Shown here in pieces: positions 33,438 through 42,078 of a stretch of DNA of 64,000 nucleotides. Below the pieces are notes generated by a model that saw only the letters and a list, made by a program, of their open reading frames with translations, did not search any database and was not told where the DNA came from. The DNA is from Sutterella wadsworthensis (GTDB lineage Bacteria; Pseudomonadota; Gammaproteobacteria; Burkholderiales; Burkholderiaceae_F), in the NCBI RefSeq assembly GCF_003315195.1, contig NZ_QNRV01000002.1:99356-163355 (forward strand), in the 5' to 3' direction. Every line of letters starts with the position of its first letter. Within the stretch, counting starts at the first letter, position 1. A program made the position numbers and the translations under genes.

Positions 33438-34695
33438 GCAGATCGAAGGCAGTCAGGGCGTTGCTCAGGCCGTGGCGCTTTGCCGTCCGGATGTTGTCTG
33501 TGCATATCCGATTTCGCCGCAGACACACATTGTTGAGAACTTAGGATTGCTTTGTCGAAAGGGTGTTTTGCAGGATTGCGAGTACATCAATGTCGAAAGT
33601 GAGTTTGCCGCAATGTCCGTGGCAATTGGAGCTTCCGTTGCTGGCGGGCGAGCCTATACGGCGACTGCAAGCCAGGGGCTTCTTTATATGGCCGAAGCTG
33701 TCTATAACGCGAGCGGTTTGGGCCTTCCTGTTGTCATGACGGTTGCTAACCGTGCCATTGGCGCGCCAATCAATATTTGGAACGATCATTCCGATTCAAT
33801 GAGTCAGCGCGATTGTGGATGGATTCAGCTTTTTGCGGAAACGAATCAGGAAGCCTGCGACCTGCATATTCAAGCGTTCCGCATTGCTGAGGAACTTTCG
33901 ATTCCCGTCATGGTGTGCATGGACGGATTTGTACTGACGCATGCATTTGAGGCAATGGACATCCCCGATCAGGCTGATGTGGATGTATTCCTGCCACCTT
34001 ATTCACCTAGGCAGGTATTGGATCCTGATCATCCTTATTCGATTGGCGCAATGGTGGGGCCAGAGGCTTTCACTGAAGTGCGTTGGCTTGCGCATGAACA
34101 CATGCTGGCAGCCATTCCAGTGATTGAACGTACACAGAAGGCGTTCCAGAAGATTTTTGGCCGAAATTCTGGCGGACTGCTTTCGAACTACTGCATGGAA
34201 GACGCTGAACTCGCCGTTTTCTCCATGGGGGCTTTAACAGGCACCATTAAAGATGCCGTCGATGAAATGCGTGAGGCCGGTCAAAAAATCGGTGTGGTAA
34301 CGCTCAAATGTTTCCGGCCGTTCCCGTTTGCCGCTGTGCGTGAAGCGCTTAGATATGTTAGCCGGGTGCTCGTCATTGAACGCATGATGAGCGCGGGCGG
34401 TGCGGGTGCTGTTTCGCTCGAAGTAATGAAGGCGCTCAAGGGAACAGCCGTCGATCAAAAAACGGTCTATGCGGGACTGGGCGGTCGCTCGGTTTCCAAA
34501 GCTTCTTTCAAAAAGGTTTTTGGTGCTGCTCTGAGAAATGAGCTGCAGGAAGATGAGTTTTTCCTCGATCTCGATCGAGAGCTTCTCAGTCGTCAGTTGG
34601 AGCGTGAAAAAACGTCACGTCATATTGGACCATTGCCAGAAGCGCTTAATCGCCACGTCAATGAACGAAAGCTCGCGCGCGGAGAGGAGATTTGA
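33430..34695 (+). CDS. 2-oxoacid:ferredoxin oxidoreductase, alpha subunit
   Basis: A 421-residue PorA-like subunit carrying the pyrimidine-binding and transketolase C-terminal domains. Blocks are VCAYPISPQTHIVE, ESEFAAMSVAIGASVAGGRAYTATASQG (key Glu-Ser-Glu) and RAIGAPINIWNDHSDSM, all typical of the pyruvate group. The ATG at 33430 overlaps the gamma stop. A longer frame starting at 33322 would overlap gamma by over 100 bases and is rejected. The last 40 residues, rich in Arg and Glu, extend beyond the usual family end. Confidence 0.93.
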   Translation: MLKQIEGSQGVAQAVALCRPDVVCAYPISPQTHIVENLGLLCRKGVLQDCEYINVESEFAAMSVAIGASVAGGRAYTATASQGLLYMAEAVYNASGLGLPVVMTVANRAIGAPINIWNDHSDSMSQRDCGWIQLFAETNQEACDLHIQAFRIAEELSIPVMVCMDGFVLTHAFEAMDIPDQADVDVFLPPYSPRQVLDPDHPYSIGAMVGPEAFTEVRWLAHEHMLAAIPVIERTQKAFQKIFGRNSGGLLSNYCMEDAELAVFSMGALTGTIKDAVDEMREAGQKIGVVTLKCFRPFPFAAVREALRYVSRVLVIERMMSAGGAGAVSLEVMKALKGTAVDQKTVYAGLGGRSVSKASFKKVFGAALRNELQEDEFFLDLDRELLSRQLEREKTSRHIGPLPEALNRHVNERKLARGEEI

Positions 34696-34697
34696 AG

Positions 34698-35762
34698 ATG
34701 ACGCAACTGGTTCATTTTTATCAGACCGGAACTTTTACTGCAGGGAATCGCCTTCTCGACCCGGAGGATCGTTCAATTCAGTCGTCAATGGAGCGGTTTA
34801 ACTCTCTTACTTCCGGACATCGCGCTTGTCAGGGCTGTGGTGAGGCTTTGGGCGCTCGTTATGCAGTTGATGCGGCAATGCGCGCTGTGAACGGCAGGTT
34901 GGCTGCAGCTAACGCTACCGGGTGCTTGGAGGTCTTCTCGACCCCATATCCAGAAACAAGTTGGCAACTACCTTGGTTCCACTCACTTTTTGGCAACACT
35001 GCCGCGGTGGCTACAGGTATGGCGGCGGCCTTTCGTATGCGTGCCAAAAAGACAGGCAAACCGATGACTCGCGTGATTGCTCAAGGCGGAGACGGCGGGA
35101 CTACTGACATTGGTTTTGGCTGTTTGTCAGGCATGTTTGAACGTAATGACGACGTACTCTATATCTGCTATGACAACGAAGCGTATATGAATACCGGCGT
35201 GCAGCGTTCCTCTGCAACGCCGCCGGCTGCGCGCACGGCAACTACCCAGATCGCCGGCAGCGAACCGGGCAATGCATGGGGTCAGGGGAAGGATGTACCT
35301 CTGATAGCGATGGCCCACGGAATTCCTTATGTTGCGACAGCAACCGTAGCTGATCTTCGCGACCTTGAACGAAAGGTTGAGAAGGCAATGTCGATCCATG
35401 GGGCCCGCTATATCCACATCTTTGTGCCGTGTCCACTGGGCTGGGGCGCTCCGTCAGGTAAAACCGTCGAAATTGCACGATTAGCTGCTGAAACGGGACT
35501 CTTCCCTGTTTTTGAGGCTGAGTATGGTGAAGTTACTCACGCACGCAAAATCCGTCGATTGCGTCCAGTTGAGGACTATCTCAAGATGCAGAAGCGCTTT
35601 GCACATCTTTTCGGCAAAAAGGGTGATCCGGCAACTGTAGCCCGCATTCAAGCCGTTGCGGACCGCAATATTGAGCGCTTTGGATTGCTCGATGGTGAAG
35701 AAGATAAAGAAATGATTATTCCTGTCCCTGCTCAGGCAGATGCTCGTACGCAGGCGAGGTGA
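34698..35762 (+). CDS. 2-oxoacid:ferredoxin oxidoreductase, beta subunit
   Basis: A 354-residue thiamine-diphosphate-binding subunit. HRACQGCGEALGAR near the N-terminus and the TPP block GGDGGTTDIGFGCLSGMFERND with YDNEAYMNTGVQRSSATP are diagnostic of PorB-like proteins. The Cys pattern (CQGCG plus Cys in ANATGCLEV) is expected to hold one 4Fe-4S cluster. The first 30 residues are an extra N-terminal extension. ATG 34698 is three bases after the alpha stop, with GAGGAG upstream. Confidence 0.93.
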   Translation: MTQLVHFYQTGTFTAGNRLLDPEDRSIQSSMERFNSLTSGHRACQGCGEALGARYAVDAAMRAVNGRLAAANATGCLEVFSTPYPETSWQLPWFHSLFGNTAAVATGMAAAFRMRAKKTGKPMTRVIAQGGDGGTTDIGFGCLSGMFERNDDVLYICYDNEAYMNTGVQRSSATPPAARTATTQIAGSEPGNAWGQGKDVPLIAMAHGIPYVATATVADLRDLERKVEKAMSIHGARYIHIFVPCPLGWGAPSGKTVEIARLAAETGLFPVFEAEYGEVTHARKIRRLRPVEDYLKMQKRFAHLFGKKGDPATVARIQAVADRNIERFGLLDGEEDKEMIIPVPAQADARTQAR

Positions 35763-35766
35763 TGTG

Positions 35767-37425
35767 ATGCAGACCAAGGAAACAATGATGCGTGTGAAAC
35801 CTTTTGCCATCACGCTTGATGTAGGAACGTCGCTTGCTAACCGCACGGGATCGTGGCGTACTCTTAAGCCTGTCTATGTTGATCGATTACCGCCCTGCAA
35901 TGCTAAATGTCCGGCAGGAGAGCAGTGTCAGGCTTGGCTGTTTCATGCTCAAAGCGGCAATTATGAGAACGCTTGGAAACAGATTATTGAGGACAATCCA
36001 TTTCCTGCCGTTATGGGGCGTGTTTGCTATCACACCTGTCAAGGTGCGTGTAATCGTAATGGAATCGATGAACCCGTCGGCATTAATGCGGTTGAGCGAT
36101 TCTTGGGAGACTACGCCCTCGAAAAAGATTGGCAACTGCCGGTTCCTGCAGCAGATACCGGCAAGCGCATTTTGATTGTGGGGGCGGGGCCTGCGGGACT
36201 TTCTGCCGCGTATCAGTTGCGTCGCCTTGGTCATGCTGTGCATGTAGTCGAAAGTGCTGAAGCTGCCGGAGGCATGATGCGATACGGTATTCCAAAATAT
36301 CGTTTGCCTCGGGAGGTACTGGATCAGGAAATCGCTCGTATTGCAGCTCTTGGTGTTGAGTTTGAGTTTGGCCGCGAAGTGAAGGACCTCAATGCTGAAA
36401 TGAAATCGGCAGGCTATGACGCAGCATTTCTCGGCGCAGGAGCTTCGCTGGCACATCGCGCATACATTCCTGCCGGGGATGCTGCGCATATCCTTGATGC
36501 TGTCAGCGTGCTTCGTTCTATGGAGGCGCCTGCTCAAGGTGAAGAAACGCCCATGCTGGGCCGTCGAGTTGTTGTTTACGGAGGGGGTAATACAGCTATT
36601 GACGTCGCTCGAACGGTCAAGCGGCTAGGATCTGAACCGATTGTGGTTTACCGTCGTACTCGCGATCGTGCTCCAGCGCATGCTTTTGAAATTCAGGAGG
36701 CGATTGAAGAGGGCGTTTCCATGAAATGGCTGTCGACGATTTCTGAAGCGGAAGCCGGCGAGATCCGTATTGAAAAAATGAAGCTTGATGAAAGCGGATA
36801 TCCGCAGCCAACAGGTGAGTATGAAACGATTGCTGCAGACAGTGTTGTGCTTGCACTTGGACAGGATACCAATCTAGGGTTCCTGGCTGCTATGCCGAAC
36901 CTGCAAGTAGATCGTGGATCTGTAGTTGTTGATGCCGACATGATGACATCGGTGCCGGGGATTTTTGCTGGCGGTGACATAGTGCAGGGAGACCGAAATG
37001 TGACTGTCGCAATCGGTCATGGTAAACGCGCTGCCAGGGCGATTGATGCATGGCTGAAGGGAGTGACAGCAACAGAAGAAAAGCCTGTTGGCTCCGCATC
37101 CTTTGATCGGCTTAATCCTTGGTATTACGCTGATGCTCCGCAGAAAATCCGCCCACAGCTCGATATCGTTCGTCGGCAGACGACGTTTGAGGAAGTTCTG
37201 CAGGGACTGACAGAAGAAAATGCACTCTTTGAAGCCCGTCGCTGCATGTCCTGCGGCAATTGTTTTGAATGTGATAACTGCTACGGTGTTTGTCCGGATA
37301 ACGCTGTTATAAAACTCGGCCCGGGTAAACGATTCCGCTTTAATTACGACTATTGCAAGGGCTGCGGCATTTGTGCAAATGAGTGTCCTTGCGGCGCCAT
37401 TGATATGGTTCGTGAAGACATTTAA
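35767..37425 (+). CDS. GltD-like NAD(P)-FAD oxidoreductase fused to a 2x[4Fe-4S] ferredoxin domain
   Basis: A 552-residue fusion. Residues 40-110 carry the GltD/DPYD-type cysteines (44, 48, 54 and 87, 91, 95). Residues 130-430 hold an FAD site (GAGPAG 139-144), an NAD(P) site (GGGNTA 272-277) and the second FAD block AGGDIVQG. Residues 490-545 are a PorD-like domain with CxxCxxCxxCxxCxxxC and CKGCGICANECP. It begins four bases after the beta subunit and replaces the separate delta subunit. The natural reading is an electron bridge between the 2-oxoacid oxidoreductase and NAD(P)H. Confidence 0.92.
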   Translation: MQTKETMMRVKPFAITLDVGTSLANRTGSWRTLKPVYVDRLPPCNAKCPAGEQCQAWLFHAQSGNYENAWKQIIEDNPFPAVMGRVCYHTCQGACNRNGIDEPVGINAVERFLGDYALEKDWQLPVPAADTGKRILIVGAGPAGLSAAYQLRRLGHAVHVVESAEAAGGMMRYGIPKYRLPREVLDQEIARIAALGVEFEFGREVKDLNAEMKSAGYDAAFLGAGASLAHRAYIPAGDAAHILDAVSVLRSMEAPAQGEETPMLGRRVVVYGGGNTAIDVARTVKRLGSEPIVVYRRTRDRAPAHAFEIQEAIEEGVSMKWLSTISEAEAGEIRIEKMKLDESGYPQPTGEYETIAADSVVLALGQDTNLGFLAAMPNLQVDRGSVVVDADMMTSVPGIFAGGDIVQGDRNVTVAIGHGKRAARAIDAWLKGVTATEEKPVGSASFDRLNPWYYADAPQKIRPQLDIVRRQTTFEEVLQGLTEENALFEARRCMSCGNCFECDNCYGVCPDNAVIKLGPGKRFRFNYDYCKGCGICANECPCGAIDMVREDI

Positions 37426-37454
37426 CGTCTACTCGTCAACGGTTTTTCAGTTCT

Positions 37455-37498
37455 GAAATGCCTCTCGGACTTATAGTTCGGGAGGTATTTCATTTTCG
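37455..37498 (+). terminator. Terminator between the oxidoreductase operon and narX
   Basis: GAAATGCCTCTCG (37455-37467) pairs with CGGGAGGTATTTC (37479-37491), followed by ATTTT. narX starts only 17 bases further on, so its transcripts must begin upstream of this hairpin and pass through it. Confidence 0.7.
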
Positions 37499-37508
37499 GA
37501 ACGTTTTC

Positions 37509-39311
37509 ATGACGACTTCTTTCCTGAACGCAGAGACGCTTCGTCGATCGCTTTATGCACAGTTCAAATGTGTTTTTTGGCTCATCACAATATTCGTCGT
37601 ACTTGCTGCTGGTCCCGCGATAGTGCTGACGGAGCAATCCACTGGTTCGGGCGGTGCAATTAATGTTTCTGGGAGCCTGCGCATGATGAGCTATAAGCTC
37701 ACCGTAGCGGTTTCCAATCCTTACGCTACCTATCAAGAGCGTGATAAGGCCAGTCGTGATGCTGTCAAGGAGTTTGGTACTCGACTGGAAAGTCCTAGCC
37801 TCACTGCATCAGTACCACTCGATGCTAAAAACCATATTCGAGAACTGTATGAACTTGTGCATAAACGATTCTCTGATGAAGTGTCTCCGCTGGCCTTTGA
37901 AAGCATTGACTCTGAGGCGGCAAGGAGAGCATTCCTACTAAAAGTGCCGGGTTTCGTGGATGATGTTGACCGTTTTGTTTTTGCATTGGAAGAGAGCTTG
38001 TCTTGGCGCTTGACGCTCTTGAAGGTTTGTTTACTCATTACGCTTGCGGGTGCCATCGCTCTGACTTTCATTATGCTGAGCGTAATGCGGCGTAAAGTCT
38101 TTGCCCCGCTTGAAGAGTTGGAAGCATCAGCCGAGCGTGTTCGTCAGAAGAATTTCACAGCACGATCGAAATCGGCGGACAGTTCTAATGAAATCGGGCG
38201 ATTTGCTAAGAGCTTCAACTTCATGGTGAGTGAGCTTGAGCGCCTCTACGGTTCGCTTGAGTCTGAGGTTGCAAGAACTACAGCAGACCTACACAGAAGA
38301 AATCGCGGGCTTGAATTTCTAGCGCGTGCCTCTGAAGATTTAATGGTCGATGGGCCCAGCCTCGCTGGGGCAGTCTCTGAAGTTTTAAAGGGGGCGGTGG
38401 AGCTTGCCGAAGCTCGCAGCGCGGTCTTTTATGTAGCGAAGAACCGGGAACAAGGGTGGACTTCGGAAACTGGATATCTCTTTGCTAAGACAATTGGGTG
38501 GGCAGATGCGATTGGATCATCAGAATTCGCTGCCCATGGCTCAAGTATGACTTTGGTAGGGATGATGAAAGTAGAGTTTGGCGAGGTACCGGATGCATGG
38601 CGAAGAAATTTTTTTGAAATGACAGCGAGTCTGATTGGAAGAGCGGTCGAGGCAGTACTGCGCGTTACGGACGAGCAGCGCCTTGCAGTGCTCGAAGAAC
38701 GCTCGACCATTGCTCGTGAACTTCATGACTCGATTGCTCAGTCGCTCTCTTTTTCCAAAATTCAGTTACTGCGCCTGCGGCGTGCCTTGATGCCGGGTGC
38801 ACCACAAGGGATGGCTCAGGAGGTCCTTTTAGAACTCGATCATGGCATTTCTACGGCCTATCGGCAGCTTCGAGAAGTCCTTTCAGCGTTTCGCCTGCAA
38901 CTTTCTGGCGCTGGTTTCCCAGGGGCAGTAAATACTGCAGTGGATGCATTTAGAAATCGTACGGGATTAGAGATTACGGTGAAAAATGCATTAATCGGCG
39001 TTGAACTGTCTTCAAACGATCAAATTCATTTCATCCAGATTCTTCGAGAAGCTTTAGCCAACGTTGAAAAACATGCCCGTGCAACCAAAGTGGAAGTTTG
39101 TATTGAACGAGCGCCCGATGGGGCCTGCACGATGCAGGTCGTCGACAACGGTGTCGGTATACCTGAACATGCTGAAAAGGAAAATCACTTTGGTTTGAGT
39201 ATCATGAGGGAGCGAGCCGCTGCGCTAGGGGCGGTTCTTTCCATCAGCCGCAGGCCAGAGGGCGGGACGATCGTATTCATGAGCCGACCGCCGCAAAAGA
39301 GCGCATTATGA
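37509..39311 (+). CDS. narX: Nitrate/nitrite sensor kinase, NarX/NarQ family
   Basis: A 600-residue membrane kinase. TM1 is about 21-41; the periplasmic P-box NVSGSLRMMSYKL (about 52-64) matches the nitrate-binding motif of NarX/NarQ; TM2 is about 168-193; then HAMP, a GAF-like central domain (about 265-385), an H-box with LHDSIAQ (His406) of the HisKA_3 class and a HATPase ending in HFGLSIMRERA. The central domain lacks the cysteine cluster found in E. coli NarX. narL overlaps its stop by four bases. Confidence 0.9.
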   Translation: MTTSFLNAETLRRSLYAQFKCVFWLITIFVVLAAGPAIVLTEQSTGSGGAINVSGSLRMMSYKLTVAVSNPYATYQERDKASRDAVKEFGTRLESPSLTASVPLDAKNHIRELYELVHKRFSDEVSPLAFESIDSEAARRAFLLKVPGFVDDVDRFVFALEESLSWRLTLLKVCLLITLAGAIALTFIMLSVMRRKVFAPLEELEASAERVRQKNFTARSKSADSSNEIGRFAKSFNFMVSELERLYGSLESEVARTTADLHRRNRGLEFLARASEDLMVDGPSLAGAVSEVLKGAVELAEARSAVFYVAKNREQGWTSETGYLFAKTIGWADAIGSSEFAAHGSSMTLVGMMKVEFGEVPDAWRRNFFEMTASLIGRAVEAVLRVTDEQRLAVLEERSTIARELHDSIAQSLSFSKIQLLRLRRALMPGAPQGMAQEVLLELDHGISTAYRQLREVLSAFRLQLSGAGFPGAVNTAVDAFRNRTGLEITVKNALIGVELSSNDQIHFIQILREALANVEKHARATKVEVCIERAPDGACTMQVVDNGVGIPEHAEKENHFGLSIMRERAAALGAVLSISRRPEGGTIVFMSRPPQKSAL

Positions 39312-39988
39312 CGACCATGAATCCCATTACTCCTGTTGAACAACACACCGTCCTTGTGGTGGATGATCATCCGCTTTTCCGACGGGGTGTCTGTGAGCTC
39401 TTTTCGCTTGATCCCACAATCCGCGTTGTAGGGGAAGCAGGAACTCGGGAAGAAGCTCTCGATTTGGCCGAAAAACTCTCTCCCGATCTCATCGTCTTGG
39501 ATCTCAATATGAAGGGTTCGTCTGGTGTGGAAATTCTTACGACCTTAAAAGAGCGAGATCCCTCTCAGCGCGTGGTAATTTTGACGGTCAGTGATTCTGG
39601 TGAAGACTTTTTCTCCTGCATTCGCGCGGGGGCTGATGGATATTTTCTTAAGGATATGGAACCGGAAAAGGTTCTCTATTGTGTGCGTGAGTCTTTAGAG
39701 GGGCGACTGACGGTCGATCCGGCAATGGTGCGATACCTGACGGATTTGTTGCGCGGCAAGGCTCCAAAGGTTGAGGAGACGGTGTCGCTCACTGATCGCG
39801 AAGAAGACGTGTTGTCGTGTATTGCTCGCGGAATGACCAATAAGATGATTGGACGAGAGTTGAAGATATCTGACGGCACAGTTAAAGGGCACGTCAAGCA
39901 TCTTTTGAAGAAGCTGGGTTTCAATAGCCGCGTAGAAGCAGCTGTTTGGGCTGCTGAACGAACCGAAAAACAAAAACGGCAAACCTGA
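39308..39988 (+). CDS. narL: NarL/FixJ-family response regulator
   Basis: A 226-residue regulator with a receiver (LVVDDHPLFRRGV; phospho-acceptor Asp65 in IVLDLNM; Lys in FLKDMEPE) and a C-terminal LuxR-type helix-turn-helix (about 157-215; LTDREEDVLSCIARGMTNKMIG). Together with the NarX-type kinase it should adjust transcription to nitrate. It is convergent with napB, 70 bases apart, so the nap operon is the obvious target. Clear paired NarL heptamers were not found in the nap promoter region. Confidence 0.92.
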   Translation: MTTMNPITPVEQHTVLVVDDHPLFRRGVCELFSLDPTIRVVGEAGTREEALDLAEKLSPDLIVLDLNMKGSSGVEILTTLKERDPSQRVVILTVSDSGEDFFSCIRAGADGYFLKDMEPEKVLYCVRESLEGRLTVDPAMVRYLTDLLRGKAPKVEETVSLTDREEDVLSCIARGMTNKMIGRELKISDGTVKGHVKHLLKKLGFNSRVEAAVWAAERTEKQKRQT

Positions 39989-40058
39989 CGCCTACAAGGG
40001 CATCCGATTTGCCGCATGTTAGATTCGCTGTTGAATTGTCTGTCGACGCGTATCTTAA

Positions 40059-40409
40059 TTACGGAGCTGTCGAATCATTGGGGTCGACAGGCGCGAGTGG
40101 TTTGGCATTGGAACTTTCGGCGTGGCAAAGCAGACATTCATACCGCTCACCGGCAAGTTTGCCCGATGCCGTGAAGTGCGACTTGGGAATTTCTCCCTTG
40201 ACGCGGACGTCGCCCTTTTGCTCCTTATGGCACATCACACACATATTTTTATTAACCGTGATCGGCAGATAATCTTTCACCGGATGCGGAACTAAGCCGG
40301 GGGCACCATAAATTTCGCTGTCGACGGCAGAGGCGGGCATAGCTAACGCCATTAATACGGCAGCAGCGGCGGCAGAAACAGAGACGGAAATAAGAGGAGA
40401 GCGGGTCAT
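40059..40409 (-). CDS. napB: Periplasmic nitrate reductase dihaem subunit NapB
   Basis: A 116-residue periplasmic c-type cytochrome. It has a signal peptide ending near ASA (26-28) and two haem sites, CVMCH (57-61) and CLLCH (92-96), with His42 and His78 as likely distal ligands. It is somewhat short for the family. It passes electrons to NapA. It is the last gene of the napDAGHB operon and overlaps napH by four bases. Confidence 0.93.
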   Translation of the reverse strand: MTRSPLISVSVSAAAAAVLMALAMPASAVDSEIYGAPGLVPHPVKDYLPITVNKNMCVMCHKEQKGDVRVKGEIPKSHFTASGKLAGERYECLLCHAESSNAKPLAPVDPNDSTAP

Positions 40410-41278
40410 AATGGATCTCCGGTAGGTTTTGTTTTTTGGCTGCCCAAACGAAAATGCAGTGCATTTTCAGAGCAGATTTCAATGCAGCGGCCGCAGTTGA
40501 GACAGTCCCCAGACGGGATGCGGCCGGTTTGAGCCAGCTCTTTAAAGCGGATAACTTGCTTCTCAGGGCAGACTTTGAGACAGTCAGCACACCGTGTGCA
40601 ATGCTCATCAATAAAAGCAATCTGAATGATTGGGCGAGGAGAGGCTCTTCCGGCGAGGGACCAAAAGGCACCAAGTGGGCAGAGATGTCCGCACCAACCA
40701 TCTTTCATAAGTCCGAGTTCAAGTGCAAAGACAGTGAGCACTGCGGACAGCGCGGACAACCCTGTGCCGAAAATGATGTCACGCCAGAGAAATGCCTGAG
40801 GACTCACTGTTTCGAAGGCTGCTGAACCTGTGAGAATGCTCGCTAGCAATACACCGGCTAAAGTGGCGTAGCGCGTTAGGCGAGGCAGCCGCACCGCATC
40901 TGCGGGAAGATTGAGCTTCCTTCGCAGCCATGCAGCAGTTTCGACTACGAAGTTCATGGGACAAACCCAACCACAGAAGGTACGTGAACCAAGCAGACCA
41001 TAAAAGAGCGTAATCAGCAGAGCCCCTATAGCCGCTGATGCAGTGGGGATAATGCCTGCACACAGACGTTCAAACAGTGCTAATGGATCATCAAGCGGAA
41101 TGACGCCTAAGATTCTCGACGAAGAGAGGTCTCCGACAAGCAACGGTTTGCCAAAAACTTCCCATCCCCAACGAGCTGTACCCGTAAAACAAATCAGCAC
41201 AAGGAGCTCGGTGGCACGACGCAGGAGTGTCCAGCGGTAGCGGCGGACAAAGCCGTTGACAGCAAAGGCTTTATTCAT
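40406..41278 (-). CDS. napH: Quinol dehydrogenase membrane component NapH
   Basis: A 290-residue inner-membrane iron-sulfur protein. Four membrane helices carry the CGWVCPMNF and CGHLCPLGAFW motifs of the NapH/NosR group, followed by two 4Fe-4S sites (CTRCADCLKVCP and CLNCGRCIEICS) facing the cytoplasm. With NapG it forms the quinol oxidation route. It overlaps napG and napB by four bases each. Confidence 0.95.
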   Translation of the reverse strand: MNKAFAVNGFVRRYRWTLLRRATELLVLICFTGTARWGWEVFGKPLLVGDLSSSRILGVIPLDDPLALFERLCAGIIPTASAAIGALLITLFYGLLGSRTFCGWVCPMNFVVETAAWLRRKLNLPADAVRLPRLTRYATLAGVLLASILTGSAAFETVSPQAFLWRDIIFGTGLSALSAVLTVFALELGLMKDGWCGHLCPLGAFWSLAGRASPRPIIQIAFIDEHCTRCADCLKVCPEKQVIRFKELAQTGRIPSGDCLNCGRCIEICSENALHFRLGSQKTKPTGDPL

Positions 41279-42075
41279 GGTACGTCTCCGCTGTTGAGAT
41301 AATCGAGCCCAGGTGCGGATTCGGCTGAGTCACTGGCAGGGTTGGGATCGTTCTTGGGTACTGACTTTTCGGGGGTGGTCTCTCGGCGGGTATTTTTTGG
41401 GTCGTCTTCTGAGAGCCAACTCAAGCGATAGTGACTGCCGATCGTGCCGAGTACCCCACGAGGGTCTGCGACTCGAATCGATGCTTCATCGGTGGGGCAT
41501 CCTTTTTCACACAAACCGCAACCGGTGCAGGCATCAGGATGAATTATCGGTACGAAGACTGCATGTTTAGACAGTTCGCGCGGATGAGTCTCGATGGTGA
41601 TCGCTCGACCAGCCTCAGGACACTCTCGGAAACACACCTCACAGCGCAGCCCCTGCCAGGAGAGACATGCATTGGGATCAACTACTGCAACACCCATTTT
41701 GGCGTTGCGGACATCCTCAAGCTTCGGATTTAAAGCGCCTGTAGGACAAGCCTTTACACAAGGCAAGTCTCTACACATTTCGCAGGGAATGCTGCGAGGT
41801 GTGAAGTAAGGGGTACCGGCGGGGGCAGGATCAAACATTCCTGCAAGACGCAGCGTACCGTAAGGACAGGCGACTACACACTGTCCGCAGCGAGCACAGG
41901 CTGCAAGAAAGTCTGATTCGAGCGATGCCCCTGGGGGACGAGGTCGCCACGCCGCCGCGCTTTCGCGCGACGGCACCATGCTGAGGAGAAAGGTCCCCGC
42001 AGCTGCGGCACACCCGGAAGCCAGTGCAGCTTCCAGGAAGGCGCGGCGCCCCAGTGATGGAGGCTGCCTGGACAT
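41275..42075 (-). CDS. napG: Ferredoxin-type protein NapG
   Basis: A 266-residue periplasmic iron-sulfur protein exported by the Tat route (GRRAFLEA near residue 9). Four 4Fe-4S binding sites are visible (CARCGQCVVACP, CEMCRDLPCVKACP, CEVCFRECP and CTGCGLCEKGCP). It should carry electrons from NapH towards NapB/NapA. It begins three bases after napA and its last bases overlap napH. Confidence 0.95.
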   Translation of the reverse strand: MSRQPPSLGRRAFLEAALASGCAAAAGTFLLSMVPSRESAAAWRPRPPGASLESDFLAACARCGQCVVACPYGTLRLAGMFDPAPAGTPYFTPRSIPCEMCRDLPCVKACPTGALNPKLEDVRNAKMGVAVVDPNACLSWQGLRCEVCFRECPEAGRAITIETHPRELSKHAVFVPIIHPDACTGCGLCEKGCPTDEASIRVADPRGVLGTIGSHYRLSWLSEDDPKNTRRETTPEKSVPKNDPNPASDSAESAPGLDYLNSGDVP

Positions 42076-42078
42076 GGG

